64,000 bases of DNA, from positions 186,001 through 250,000 of the forward strand of contig NZ_CP080388.1 of the NCBI RefSeq assembly GCF_030036535.1, written 5' to 3'. Position 1 is the first letter of the stretch. Every line of letters begins with the position of its first letter. Shown here in pieces: positions 1 through 7,694 of the stretch. Source of the DNA: Agrobacterium cucumeris. GTDB lineage: Bacteria > Pseudomonadota > Alphaproteobacteria > Rhizobiales > Rhizobiaceae. The notes beneath the pieces were generated by a model that did not search any database, was not told where the DNA came from, and worked only from the letters and a program-made list of their open reading frames with translations. The position numbers and the translations under genes are program-made.

Positions 1-1
1 G

Positions 2-496
2 CGGATGATCTACCATTATTTCGGCGATAAGGATGCGCTTTATCTCGCCGTTCTGGAAGATGCCTATCGCCATATTCGCCACACCGAAAGGCGGCTCGAC
101 CTTACCCGCAAGCCCCCTTCGGAGGGGTTGCGGGAGCTTGCGCTTTTCACCTGGCATTATTTCCTCGATCACCCCGAATTCCTGAGCATCCTCGCCACCG
201 AAAACCTCAACAAAGCCCGCTATCTCAGGCAATCCCCGACAATTGCCGCCATGCATTCGAATTTCATTTCGGAGCTGGAAGAGGTGCTGCGGCGCGGCAG
301 CGACGCCGGCGAATTCCGCGACGGCCTCGATCCGATCGACGTCTATCTGACCATCGCTTCACTCGGTGCTTTCTATCTGTCGAACCGGTTCACGCTGTCG
401 ACGATCTTCCAGCGCGACCTGACCGACCCTGCCGAACTGGAAAGATGGGGCCAGCACATCGTCGACACGCTGCTTGCTGCAGTGCGGCCAGTCTGA
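2..496 (+). CDS. TetR/AcrR family regulator, 5' end missing
   Basis: This is the C-terminal part of a TetR-type DNA-binding repressor. The frame is open at the left edge, so the real start lies outside the window. The first visible residues, MIYHYFGDKDALY, match the end of the TetR helix-turn-helix, where the family usually has a Y-Y-H-F-x-x-K-E-x-L-Y pattern. The remaining roughly 150 residues form the helical ligand-binding and dimerisation domain. A strong terminator follows the stop. It is on the same strand as the next operon and could control it, but the sequence does not prove that. The ligand is unknown. Confidence 0.85.
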   Translation, partial: RMIYHYFGDKDALYLAVLEDAYRHIRHTERRLDLTRKPPSEGLRELALFTWHYFLDHPEFLSILATENLNKARYLRQSPTIAAMHSNFISELEEVLRRGSDAGEFRDGLDPIDVYLTIASLGAFYLSNRFTLSTIFQRDLTDPAELERWGQHIVDTLLAAVRPV

Positions 497-530
497 GCCG
501 GCAGAACCGAATTCTCGTTTAACAACAGCG

Positions 531-571
531 ACGACGCGCTTTCGCATCCGCGAAGCGCGTCGTTTTCTTTT
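531..571 (+). terminator. Rho-independent terminator after the TetR gene
   Basis: An 11-bp perfect stem (531-541 pairing with 553-563) has an 11-nt loop and is followed by a T-rich run (563-570). It lies 35 bases after the TetR stop and separates that gene from the downstream operon. Confidence 0.85.
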
Positions 572-637
572 GCGGCGCGGTGAAGAAGCCAGACGGCGGC
601 CTCTCTCGAAATTTGAATTTTGTCCGCCAAAAACACC

Positions 638-681
638 TTGACAGATCGCATCCTTCACGACCACAAATAACCAAATGGTTA
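638..681 (+). promoter_or_regulatory. Promoter-operator region of the Gfo/Idh-DUF993 operon
   Basis: A TTGACA -35 hexamer lies at 638-643. About 17 bases on, where the -10 is expected, there is only a weak match (CACAAAT, 662-668). This runs directly into the palindrome TAACCA-AA-TGGTTA (668-681). The geometry of a good -35, poor -10 and overlapping palindrome suggests a repressed or activated promoter for the gene at 741. The binding protein is unknown; the adjacent TetR is the nearest candidate. Confidence 0.5.
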
Positions 682-740
682 CAAATTGCCATGTTTGACG
701 GAAGCGGCTTTCGGGAAAAGGCCGCCTTGGGAGGAAATTC

Positions 741-1883
741 ATGAAACGTATCGGCGTCATCATGCACGGCATCACCGGCCGCATGGGTTACAACCAGCAT
801 CTCGTTCGCTCCGTTCTCGCTATTCGCGATCAGGGCGGCGTGCTTTTGAAGAACGGCGAAAGGGTCATGCTTGACCCCATTCTGGTCGGCCGCAACGGCG
901 CAAAGATCGAGGAAATCGCGAAAAAGCATAATGTCGCCCGCTGGACGACCGATATCGATGCGGCGCTTGCAAACCCTGACGATACGCTGTTCTTCGATGC
1001 CGGCACGACGCAGATGCGCGGCAGCCTGCTGGAGAAAGCCATCAAGGCCGGCAAGAACGTTTATTGCGAAAAGCCGATTTCCGACACGATGGAAGAGGCG
1101 CTGGCGATTGCCCGGCTCGCCGAAAGCGCCGGTATCAAGCACGGCGTGGTGCAGGACAAGCTGTTCCTGCCCGGCCTGCGCAAGCTCGCCATGCTGCGCG
1201 ACAGCGGATTTTTCGGCAAAATCCTCTCGGTGCGCGGTGAGTTCGGCTACTGGGTATTCGAGGGCGACTGGCAGCCGGCGCAGCGCCCGTCATGGAACTA
1301 CCGCCTGAAGGATGGCGGCGGCATCATTCTCGATATGCTGTGCCACTGGCGGTATGTGCTCGACAATCTGTTCGGCCCGGTAAAATCGGTGAGCTGCCTT
1401 GGCGCCACCCATATTCCGGAACGTTTTGATGAGCAGGGCAAAGCCTATAAGGCGGATGCGGACGATGCGGCCTATGCCACTTTCGAGCTGGAAGGCGGCG
1501 CCATCGCCCACATCAACTCTTCATGGGCGGTGCGGGTGCGCCGCGACGATCTCGTCACCTTCCAGGTGGATGGCACCCATGGTTCGGCGGTGGCAGGCCT
1601 GACCAAATGCTTCACCCAGCACCGCACCAATACACCGAAACCGGTGTGGAACCCCGACCAGCCGCAGACCATCGATTTCTACAAGACCTGGCAGGAAGTG
1701 CCCGACAATGTCGTCTATGACAACGGCTTCAAGGCGCAATGGGAAATGTTCGTGCGCCATCTGGTGGACAATGACCCATGGCCCTACGGGCTGATAGAAG
1801 GCGTGAAGGGCGTGCAGCTTGCCGAACTGGGGCTGAGATCGTGGAAGGAACGCCGCTGGCTCGACGTTCCCGCTATTTCCTGA
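741..1883 (+). CDS. Gfo/Idh/MocA family oxidoreductase
   Basis: This is a predicted cytosolic NAD(P)-dependent sugar or cyclitol dehydrogenase of 380 residues. The N-terminal Rossmann motif begins at residues 3-17 and contains GITGRMG. The family signature lysine lies in CEKPIS (Lys111), and a second-domain beta sheet fills the rest. The ATG has a good ribosome site (GGAGG about 6 bases upstream). It is the first gene of a tight four-gene operon: the DUF993 gene starts 7 bases after its stop. The likely chemistry is reversible oxidation of a ring or side-chain hydroxyl. The substrate cannot be read from sequence. Confidence 0.85.
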   Translation: MKRIGVIMHGITGRMGYNQHLVRSVLAIRDQGGVLLKNGERVMLDPILVGRNGAKIEEIAKKHNVARWTTDIDAALANPDDTLFFDAGTTQMRGSLLEKAIKAGKNVYCEKPISDTMEEALAIARLAESAGIKHGVVQDKLFLPGLRKLAMLRDSGFFGKILSVRGEFGYWVFEGDWQPAQRPSWNYRLKDGGGIILDMLCHWRYVLDNLFGPVKSVSCLGATHIPERFDEQGKAYKADADDAAYATFELEGGAIAHINSSWAVRVRRDDLVTFQVDGTHGSAVAGLTKCFTQHRTNTPKPVWNPDQPQTIDFYKTWQEVPDNVVYDNGFKAQWEMFVRHLVDNDPWPYGLIEGVKGVQLAELGLRSWKERRWLDVPAIS

Positions 1884-1890
1884 GGAGGCG

Positions 1891-3057
1891 ATGTTGAGCG
1901 AACTCAAACTACCGAAGGACGACCGTAGTATCGAGGTCTACAAATTGTCCGGCACGCCCGTCGCGGTTGAAAAACGAAGTGCCGCGGATTTCAACCGCGT
2001 CGCTTTCGCCGCCGCCCATGTGGTGGCCGATCCGTTTGCCGATAATGACCCGTGGTTGACCCCCGCCATCGACTGGGACGCGACGCTGCGCTTCCGTCAC
2101 CGCCTGTGGGACCTTGGCCTCGGTGTCGCCGAGGCGATGGACACGGCGCAGCGCGGCATGGGGCTCGCTTGGCCGCAGGCGCAGGAACTCATCTCCCGTT
2201 CGCTGAGGGAAGCAGCCAGCCGCAAGGATGCGCTGATTGCCTGCGGCGTGGGCACAGACCATCTCGATAGTGGCGGTTATGATCTAAACCAGATTATCGA
2301 CTCTTATCTGGAACAGCTTGATTTTGTTCAGGGAGAAGGCGGACGCGTTATCCTTATGGCAAGCCGCGCGCTGGCCGCTGCTGCCCGCTCGCCGGATGAT
2401 TATCTCAAGGCTTATGCCAGGGTGCTTTCCCGCGCCGAGCAGAAAGTGGTGATCCACTGGCTGGGTGAAATGTTCGATCCCGCACTCGAGGGTTACTGGG
2501 GTTCCGGTGACCACATGCAGGCCATGGAAACCTGCCTTGCCATGATCGAGGAGAATGCCGACAAGATCGACGGCATCAAGATTTCGCTTCTTTCCAAGGA
2601 AAAGGAAATCGTCATGCGCCGCCGCCTGCCGGCTGGTGTGCGCATGTATACCGGCGACGACTTCAACTATGCCGAATTGATCGCCGGTGACGAACAGGGG
2701 TACTCGGACGCCCTGCTCGGCATTTTCGACGCCATTGCGCCGGCCGCCTCCAAAGCTCTCGCCAGCCTGAAGCGTGGCGCGGACAATGAGTTCTTCGATA
2801 TTCTGGAGCCGACGGTGGCGCTGTCGCGCCATATCTTCAAGGCGCCCACCCGCTTCTACAAGACCGGCGTGGTGTTCCTCGCCTATCTCAACGGGTTGCA
2901 GGAGCATTTCACCATGGTTGGCGGGCAGGAAAGCACTCGCTCCACGCAGCATTTCGCCGAGCTTTTCCGGCTGGCGGACAAGGCCAATGTGCTTGCCGAA
3001 CCGGATCTCGCAACGCACCGCATGAAGGCGTTTCTTTCGGTCCGGGGCATTGGCTGA
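1891..3057 (+). CDS. DUF993 / dihydrodipicolinate synthase-like protein
   Basis: This 388-residue protein matches the DUF993 family, which automatic annotation often labels dihydrodipicolinate synthase family. Recognisable family features are an N-terminal segment rich in DNDPWLTPAIDWDATLRF and a central alpha/beta barrel-like region. No experimentally proven activity is known to me. A distant relation to class I aldolases would fit a lyase step after oxidation by the neighbouring Gfo/Idh enzymes, but that is inference. It sits between the first oxidoreductase (7-base gap) and a TIM-barrel isomerase (27-base gap with a GGGGAGA ribosome site). Confidence 0.8.
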   Translation: MLSELKLPKDDRSIEVYKLSGTPVAVEKRSAADFNRVAFAAAHVVADPFADNDPWLTPAIDWDATLRFRHRLWDLGLGVAEAMDTAQRGMGLAWPQAQELISRSLREAASRKDALIACGVGTDHLDSGGYDLNQIIDSYLEQLDFVQGEGGRVILMASRALAAAARSPDDYLKAYARVLSRAEQKVVIHWLGEMFDPALEGYWGSGDHMQAMETCLAMIEENADKIDGIKISLLSKEKEIVMRRRLPAGVRMYTGDDFNYAELIAGDEQGYSDALLGIFDAIAPAASKALASLKRGADNEFFDILEPTVALSRHIFKAPTRFYKTGVVFLAYLNGLQEHFTMVGGQESTRSTQHFAELFRLADKANVLAEPDLATHRMKAFLSVRGIG

Positions 3058-3084
3058 GGCAGCAGAACCAGGGGAGATATCGAT

Positions 3085-3906
3085 ATGAGCCTTGAGGGCC
3101 TTTCCATCAATTTCGCCACCGTGCGCCAGGGCGGTGCTTTTGGCGCCATCGTTGATGCCTGCCTTGCCCATGGCATCACCGCCATTTCACCCTGGCGCGA
3201 ACAGGTGCACGGCGTCGGGCTCGCGGAAGCCGCCCGCATTGTCGAACAGAACGGCCTGCGCCTCAGCGGCCATTGCCGGGGCGGTTTTTTCCCCGCCCCC
3301 GATGCGGAAGGCCGCCGCCGCGCCATCGAGGATAATAAACGCGCCGTCGATGAAGCGGCTGCCATGAAGGCCGATTGCCTCGTGCTTGTTGTCGGTGGCC
3401 TGCCCGCCGGCTCCCGCGATCTGAAAGGCGCGCGGCAGATGGTGGAAGACGGCATGGCCGAACTTCTGCCCTATGCACGGGACGCCGGCGTGCCGCTGGC
3501 CATCGAACCGCTTCACCCCTTTTACGCCGCCGAGCGCGCCTGCTTCAACACACTGAAACAGTCGCTCGATCTCTGCGACCGGCTGGGGGCCGGCACCGGC
3601 GTCGCCATCGACGTCTACCACGTCTGGTGGGACCCGGAACTGGAGGAACAGGTGGCGCGGGCCGGCAGGAACGGGCAAATCCTTGCCCACCACATCTGCG
3701 ACTGGCTGGTGCCGACCACCGATCCGCTCAATGATCGCGGCATGATGGGCGACGGCGTGATTGACCTGAAGGCATTTCGCGCCATGATCGAGGCTGCCGG
3801 CTTCCACGGCCCGCAGGAAGTGGAAATCTTTTCGCATCGCTGGCAGGCGCGGCCAATGGACGAGGTTCTGTCCACCGTGGTCGAGCGTTTCAAGACTGTT
3901 TGTTGA
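3085..3906 (+). CDS. Sugar phosphate isomerase/epimerase-type TIM-barrel protein
   Basis: This 273-residue protein belongs to the xylose isomerase-like / AP endonuclease 2 TIM-barrel family (the IolE, hydroxypyruvate isomerase and epimerase group). Probable metal ligands are the Glu of LAIEPLHP, the Asp and His of AIDVYHVWWD, the His and Asp of HHICDW and the Glu of EVEIFSH, all in the expected order. It is predicted to be cytosolic and to isomerise, epimerise or cleave a keto-sugar intermediate. It is third in the operon. Pairing with Gfo/Idh dehydrogenases is common in inositol and 3-keto-glycoside catabolism, so such a substrate is plausible but unproven. Confidence 0.85.
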   Translation: MSLEGLSINFATVRQGGAFGAIVDACLAHGITAISPWREQVHGVGLAEAARIVEQNGLRLSGHCRGGFFPAPDAEGRRRAIEDNKRAVDEAAAMKADCLVLVVGGLPAGSRDLKGARQMVEDGMAELLPYARDAGVPLAIEPLHPFYAAERACFNTLKQSLDLCDRLGAGTGVAIDVYHVWWDPELEEQVARAGRNGQILAHHICDWLVPTTDPLNDRGMMGDGVIDLKAFRAMIEAAGFHGPQEVEIFSHRWQARPMDEVLSTVVERFKTVC

Positions 3907-3925
3907 GATATCCGGGAGAGAGACA

Positions 3926-5161
3926 ATGCCTGAAAGGGTGAAACGCAAACGCTATGCGCTGGTCGGCACCGGCAATCGCGGCACCACCATGTGGGGTCGC
4001 GAACTTCTGGCCGGCTGGAGCGATTATGTCGAGCTGGTCGGCATTTGCGACCTGAACCTGATGCGCGCCGAACGCGCCCGCGCCATGATGGGTTCGAACG
4101 CACCGCTTTATGACGATTTCGACCGGATGATGCTGGAGCAGCGCCCGGAACTGGTGATCGTCTGCACGCCTGACGATACACATGACGACATCATCATCCG
4201 CGCGCTGGAAGGCGGAGCCGATGTCATCAGTGAAAAACCCATGACCACCACCCCGGAAAAGATCGACCGCATTCGCGCCGCGGAGGCCAAAAGCGGCCGC
4301 CGGGTCGATGTGTCCTTCAATTACCGTTTCTCTCCCACCGCCGCACGAATCAAGGAACTGATCGACGACGGGGCCATCGGCACCGTCACCTCGGTCGATT
4401 TCCACTGGTATCTCGACAACCAGCACGGTGCGGACTATTTCCGCCGCTGGCACGCCTTCACCGAACATTCCGGCAGCCTGTTCGTGCACAAGGCCACCCA
4501 CCATTTCGATCTCTTGAACTGGTATCTCGATTCCGATCCCGTCGAAGTGAAGGGTTTCGGACAGCTGCTGCATTACGGCAAGAACGGCCCGTTCCGCGGA
4601 ACGCGCTGTCGCACCTGTCCGCACAAGGATGAGTGCGATTATTTCATGGATCTCGGCGCCGATCCTTTCCTCGATGCACTCTATGAAGATCCGTCGAGCA
4701 TTGACGGTTATATGCGCGATGCCTGCGTCTTCCGCGAAGAGATCGACATCCCCGATACGATGAGCGCCTCGATCCGTTATGCCAGCGGCGTGCAGGTTTC
4801 CTATTCGCTCAATACCTATATGCCGATCGAGGGTCATCACATTGCCTTCAACGGCCATAAGGGCCGCATCGAGATGCGCCAATATGAAAAGCAGCCCTGG
4901 ACGGAGCCGCCGGCCGATGAAATCCTGCTGGTCAAAAGCTTCGGCGGCGGTGTCGAGCATATCTGGGTGCCGCATGAGCCGGGCGGCCATTATGGCGGCG
5001 ACAACCGCATGCGCGACATGATCTTCAAACCGGGCTCGAATGACCGGCTGCGCCAGCGGGCAGGTTCACGCGCCGGCGCCATGTCGGTTCTGTGTGGCGT
5101 GGCGGCGCTGAAGAGCGCCCGCGAGGGCGGCTCCGAAGCGGTGAAATCACTGCCGCTCTAG
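3926..5161 (+). CDS. Gfo/Idh/MocA family oxidoreductase with a cysteine cluster
   Basis: This is the second NAD(P)-dependent oxidoreductase of the operon, at 411 residues. The Rossmann motif is ALVGTGNRGT near residue 11 and the catalytic-type lysine is in SEKPM (Lys104). Unusually, residues 228-237 carry C-x2-C-x5-C with another Cys at 267, which could bind zinc or hold a structural metal; most family members lack this. The ATG follows GGGAGAGAGACA, 19 bases after the upstream stop. Two different Gfo/Idh enzymes in one operon suggest two oxidation steps, or an oxidation and a reduction, on the same carbon skeleton. Confidence 0.85.
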   Translation: MPERVKRKRYALVGTGNRGTTMWGRELLAGWSDYVELVGICDLNLMRAERARAMMGSNAPLYDDFDRMMLEQRPELVIVCTPDDTHDDIIIRALEGGADVISEKPMTTTPEKIDRIRAAEAKSGRRVDVSFNYRFSPTAARIKELIDDGAIGTVTSVDFHWYLDNQHGADYFRRWHAFTEHSGSLFVHKATHHFDLLNWYLDSDPVEVKGFGQLLHYGKNGPFRGTRCRTCPHKDECDYFMDLGADPFLDALYEDPSSIDGYMRDACVFREEIDIPDTMSASIRYASGVQVSYSLNTYMPIEGHHIAFNGHKGRIEMRQYEKQPWTEPPADEILLVKSFGGGVEHIWVPHEPGGHYGGDNRMRDMIFKPGSNDRLRQRAGSRAGAMSVLCGVAALKSAREGGSEAVKSLPL

Positions 5162-5169
5162 AATCTTCG

Positions 5170-5201
5170 GCGCGCGGCCGCTTCGACAGCGGGCCGCGCG
5201 C
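5170..5201 (+). terminator. GC-rich hairpin after the first operon
   Basis: A 10-bp GC-only stem (5170-5179 with 5192-5201) starts 9 bases after the operon stop. There is no T run after it, so it is either a weak terminator or a 3'-end stabiliser. Confidence 0.5.
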
Positions 5202-5292
5202 TGCAACTGGCAAAAAGAACGGACGATATTCCGCAGATTACGCGCCTCTTCCATCCCGATAATATGATCATCGGGGGAAGAGAGAGTGAATT

Positions 5293-5412
5293 ATGTCCAG
5301 TTTTGAAGCCTTCGTTCCGCTTATCATCATCGGTGCCAGCCTGTTTGTTTTCTTCAAATGGGTGGGACGCGATATGAACAGGGACGAGAAAAAACCGCGA
5401 TCCCGCCGCTGA
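5293..5412 (+). CDS. Small single-pass membrane protein (39 aa)
   Basis: The frame encodes 39 residues with one hydrophobic segment at about residues 7-22 (FVPLIIIGASLFVFFKW) followed by a basic tail ending KKPRSRR. This is the shape of a small inner-membrane protein with a cytoplasmic C-terminus. A purine-rich stretch (GGGGGAAGAGAGAG) lies about 5-20 bases upstream of the ATG. It opens a series of tiny genes leading up to cspA. No function is recognised. Confidence 0.55.
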   Translation: MSSFEAFVPLIIIGASLFVFFKWVGRDMNRDEKKPRSRR

Positions 5413-5494
5413 CGTATGAACAGCTGCCATAACCCGGCACAGCTGCGGAACCTCGCGCTTCTGCCGGCGTTTTCCTTCCAAAGGAGAACAGGCC

Positions 5495-5668
5495 ATGATG
5501 CAGCAGAAAAAACCGAAGAAAGACGAAAAGAGCCCTTCCAAGGCCAGCGAAATTCCGCCAGCCGGCCCGCACGCCAAACCTTCGCTTACCGATTATGACA
5601 AGACGCCGGGCGCAGGCAGCCTGCCGGATGGCGACAACTCGAAGGATGTTTCGCCTGGTGCCGGTTAA
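5495..5668 (+). CDS. Small hydrophilic hypothetical protein (57 aa)
   Basis: The frame encodes 57 residues rich in Lys, Pro, Gly, Ser and Asp with no hydrophobic core, so the product is probably disordered. The ribosome site AAAGGAGA (5480-5487) is strong and lies about 8 bases before the first of two consecutive ATG codons. No family is recognised. It shares the short, charged, strongly translated character of its neighbours at 6835, 7197 and 7557. Confidence 0.6.
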   Translation: MMQQKKPKKDEKSPSKASEIPPAGPHAKPSLTDYDKTPGAGSLPDGDNSKDVSPGAG

Positions 5669-5934
5669 CACGTATCCCGTGCGGCTGGCAGCTACAGAGC
5701 ATCGCGGAAAACGTTTTAAAATAATTACTTACAAGAAATACTAAGATAACTTAACGTATTTTCCACCGCGCCCTCGTTGCAAAATTGAAAATTCCGGCTA
5801 TATTTGCCCAATCGACCATTGCTTGTGACCGACGCTCCAGCCTCCGTGCTCTCGTTGGATTTCCTCTCAAATAATCGATCCAATCCCGCAAGGTATCGCG
5901 GGAACCACAACGATTGCTACGAAAGGAAATCGTT
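5669..5934 (+). other. Long upstream region of cspA
   Basis: No gene is visible in these 266 bases. The first half is AT-rich (5711-5760), unlike the surroundings. A TTGAAA (5785-5790) with TATATT (5799-5804) is too closely spaced for a standard promoter. If transcription starts in the AT-rich part, cspA would have a leader of more than 100 nt, as cold-shock mRNAs usually do; that is inference. Confidence 0.4.
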
Positions 5935-6144
5935 ATGAACACTGGTACTGTAAAGTGGTTCAACGCCACCAAGGGCTTCGGCTTCATTCAGCCTGACAAC
6001 GGCGGCACGGACGTTTTCGTTCACATCTCCGCAGTTGAGCGCGCAGGTCTGCGTTCGCTGAATGACGGCCAGAAGGTCACCTACGACATCGTTCAGGACC
6101 GTCGCTCGGGCAAAAGCTCCGCCGACAATCTGCGCGCTGCCTGA
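5935..6144 (+). CDS. cspA: Cold-shock protein (CspA family)
   Basis: This 69-residue single cold-shock domain binds single-stranded RNA and DNA. The RNP1 motif KGFGFI (residues 14-19) and the RNP2-type motif DVFVHI (residues 27-32) are intact, after the usual GTVKWFN start. The ATG is preceded by GAAAGGAAA. Agrobacteria carry several paralogues and this could be any of them; induction by cold is not guaranteed. A clear terminator follows at 6199. The long, AT-rich upstream region agrees with post-transcriptional control known for the family. Confidence 0.95.
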   Translation: MNTGTVKWFNATKGFGFIQPDNGGTDVFVHISAVERAGLRSLNDGQKVTYDIVQDRRSGKSSADNLRAA

Positions 6145-6198
6145 TTTGTCATTCGCGCCGCTGGCGTTAATACGGCAGCGGGCGTAATGATTCTGAGA

Positions 6199-6230
6199 GG
6201 TCGGGTTAAGCCCGGCCTTTTACTTTTTTT
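6199..6230 (+). terminator. Rho-independent terminator after cspA
   Basis: A 7-bp perfect GC stem (6199-6205 with 6211-6217) with a 5-nt loop runs into a T-rich tract (6218-6230). It should end most cspA transcripts just before the next gene. Confidence 0.85.
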
Positions 6231-6247
6231 GGCCATGGGAGGCTCTC

Positions 6248-6535
6248 ATGCGCAAAAATCTTTACCGCTCCGGCGATGCGATTGTCCTCAAGGCGGGCGT
6301 CCTTGGCAGCAATCAGCCCAGCGGTCCTGGCCGGATCACAATGGTTCTGCCGGAAACACAGGGTTTGGTTCGTTTCAGGGTTCGTTTTCAGAACGAGAAC
6401 TTCGAACGGAACATTGCGTCCGATGAAATCGATACCGCTTCGTCCTCATCGAGAGGAATGGATGCGGAAAGTTTAGCACCCCGTGCTTCGGGATCCAGCT
6501 GGATCAACTCGAGCACGATCAAAGTCAGAAAATAG
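6248..6535 (+). CDS. Hypothetical protein downstream of cspA (95 aa)
   Basis: This basic, 95-residue protein has no signal peptide or membrane segment. The middle (TMVLPETQGLVRFRVRF) looks like short beta strands; the rest is Ser-rich and probably flexible. The ribosome site GGGAGG lies 5 bases before the ATG, while the cspA terminator is only 18 bases upstream, so the gene is reached by read-through or has a promoter inside the hairpin area. The rpsU-like gene starts 28 bases after its stop. No function is assigned. Confidence 0.65.
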   Translation: MRKNLYRSGDAIVLKAGVLGSNQPSGPGRITMVLPETQGLVRFRVRFQNENFERNIASDEIDTASSSSRGMDAESLAPRASGSSWINSSTIKVRK

Positions 6536-6563
6536 CAGCGACGGCTGCTTTTAAGGAGATATT

Positions 6564-6800
6564 TTGCAGGTCATCGTCAGAGACAACAATGTCGAGCAAG
6601 CGCTTCGCGTCTTGAAGAAGAGAATGCAGCGCGAGGGTATTTTCCGCGAAATGCGTGCTCGTGAAGCTTACGAAAAGCCCTCGGCAAAGCGCGTTCGTGA
6701 AGAAGCCGAAGCCGTGCGCCGCCACCGCAAGCTGGCGAGAAAAAAGATGCAGCGCGAGGGACTGCTGCCGGCTCCTAAAAAGGCTGCCCGCACCCGCTAA
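6564..6800 (+). CDS. rpsU: 30S ribosomal protein S21 (bS21)
   Basis: This 78-residue protein is a clear bS21, which sits near the anti-Shine-Dalgarno end of 16S rRNA and helps translation initiation. The motif [19 protein letters not shown] and the Arg/Lys-rich C-terminal helix are typical. The start codon is TTG with the strong site AAGGAGAT 4 bases upstream. Rhizobia often carry more than one rpsU, and the cspA-rpsU association recurs in alphaproteobacteria, so this may be the cold- or stress-linked copy. Confidence 0.93.
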   Translation: MQVIVRDNNVEQALRVLKKRMQREGIFREMRAREAYEKPSAKRVREEAEAVRRHRKLARKKMQREGLLPAPKKAARTR

Positions 6801-6834
6801 TTGCTAATCCTGCCTTCCCGCAAAGGAGAACGTC

Positions 6835-7050
6835 ATGACCGAACCAAAAGAGGCTGTTTTCAAACCCGAAAAACTGTCCTCTCAGGATAAGGCCTCGATG
6901 ACGGACAAAGCGGCAAGACAGATTATCACTGCCGAATCCGACCAGCGTACGCGCAAGACGGAACGGCTTCGCCAGCTTCGCGAAGCGCAGGAGGCGGCAA
7001 CCGCCGCCACTCCGCACCCACCTGCCAAAAGGCCATCCGGTAAAAAATAG
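6835..7050 (+). CDS. Small charged hypothetical protein (71 aa)
   Basis: This 71-residue protein is dominated by Lys, Arg, Glu, Gln and Ala, with a predicted central amphipathic helix (KAARQIITAESDQRTRKTE) and a Pro/Lys tail. The site AAAGGAGAA lies 6 bases before the ATG, and the gene starts 34 bases after rpsU, so it is probably cotranscribed with it. No family is recognised; the composition suggests nucleic acid or ribosome contact, but that is weak inference. Confidence 0.65.
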   Translation: MTEPKEAVFKPEKLSSQDKASMTDKAARQIITAESDQRTRKTERLRQLREAQEAATAATPHPPAKRPSGKK

Positions 7051-7196
7051 CGCCGTTGCGCATTTTGCCGTCGTCTACTCGAAAAACCTCTTGAACCTTA
7101 TACGCAACAGGCGCACCTTTCGCCTGTCAGCAACCTGTTGAAGGGCGCTGGTGATTGAGGACAGACAGTCCTCGCCCCAAGCGAAAGGAGGACGTA

Positions 7197-7469
7197 ATGT
7201 CTTCCGAGTTTTATTCACCAAGTCTTTCACGCAACCTCGTCCGCACCGGCGGCGCGGGGTATCGGGAAAATGCGTCGCTGCGCCTGCTTCTGAACGCAGC
7301 CGAAGAAACGGCCATCCGCCAGGATCGCGACGCTTATTTTGCAGCCTTTCCGGATTTCGGCGTCCAGACCGACGTGTCGAAGAGAACCGTTCCAGCGGGC
7401 CGCATCCGCCTGTCCAAGCCGACCCTGTCCTTCGGGAAACAGTCACTGCCGGGACCATCCTTGTCCTGA
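7197..7469 (+). CDS. Hypothetical protein (90 aa)
   Basis: The start is set by AAAGGAGG (7184-7191), which sits 5 bases before the ATG at 7197; an in-frame TTG further upstream has no ribosome site. The 90-residue product has a short helical centre (ASLRLLLNAAEETAIRQDRD) flanked by Ser/Gly/Pro-rich ends. It is not recognised. The translation-start block is almost identical to that of the gene at 8295, which suggests shared strong translation. Confidence 0.6.
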   Translation: MSSEFYSPSLSRNLVRTGGAGYRENASLRLLLNAAEETAIRQDRDAYFAAFPDFGVQTDVSKRTVPAGRIRLSKPTLSFGKQSLPGPSLS

Positions 7470-7556
7470 CGGTGAAACCGCTTCCCACCCCTGCCCGCCT
7501 TGAGCGACGATGCTCAAGCGTCACATCAGATACTGCTTCAACATGAGGAGAACACC

Positions 7557-7694
7557 ATGGCCAAGGGTCAATTGCGCAGCAACAAGGAAGTCCGCAAACC
7601 GAAGAAGGACAAGACCAAGGCTGCAGCCGCAGCGCCGACCGGTTCGCAGGTCAAGTTCGCAAACGCCACGACGGCGGACGGCAAGAAGAAATAA
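7557..7694 (+). CDS. Very small Lys/Ala-rich protein (45 aa)
   Basis: The product has 45 residues, MAKGQLRSNKEVRKPKKDKT followed by an Ala-rich stretch and ending in KKK. It is strongly basic and probably disordered. The site GAGGAGAA lies 6 bases upstream of the ATG. Similar short proteins are common in rhizobial genomes, but no function is known to me. A terminator-like hairpin lies 210 bases downstream. Confidence 0.6.
   Translation: MAKGQLRSNKEVRKPKKDKTKAAAAAPTGSQVKFANATTADGKKK

Noticed and set aside
5785..5804. A promoter for cspA at TTGAAA and TATATT.
   Set aside because: The spacing between the two hexamers is only 8 bases, too short for a sigma-70 promoter; the true start is probably in the AT-rich stretch before it.
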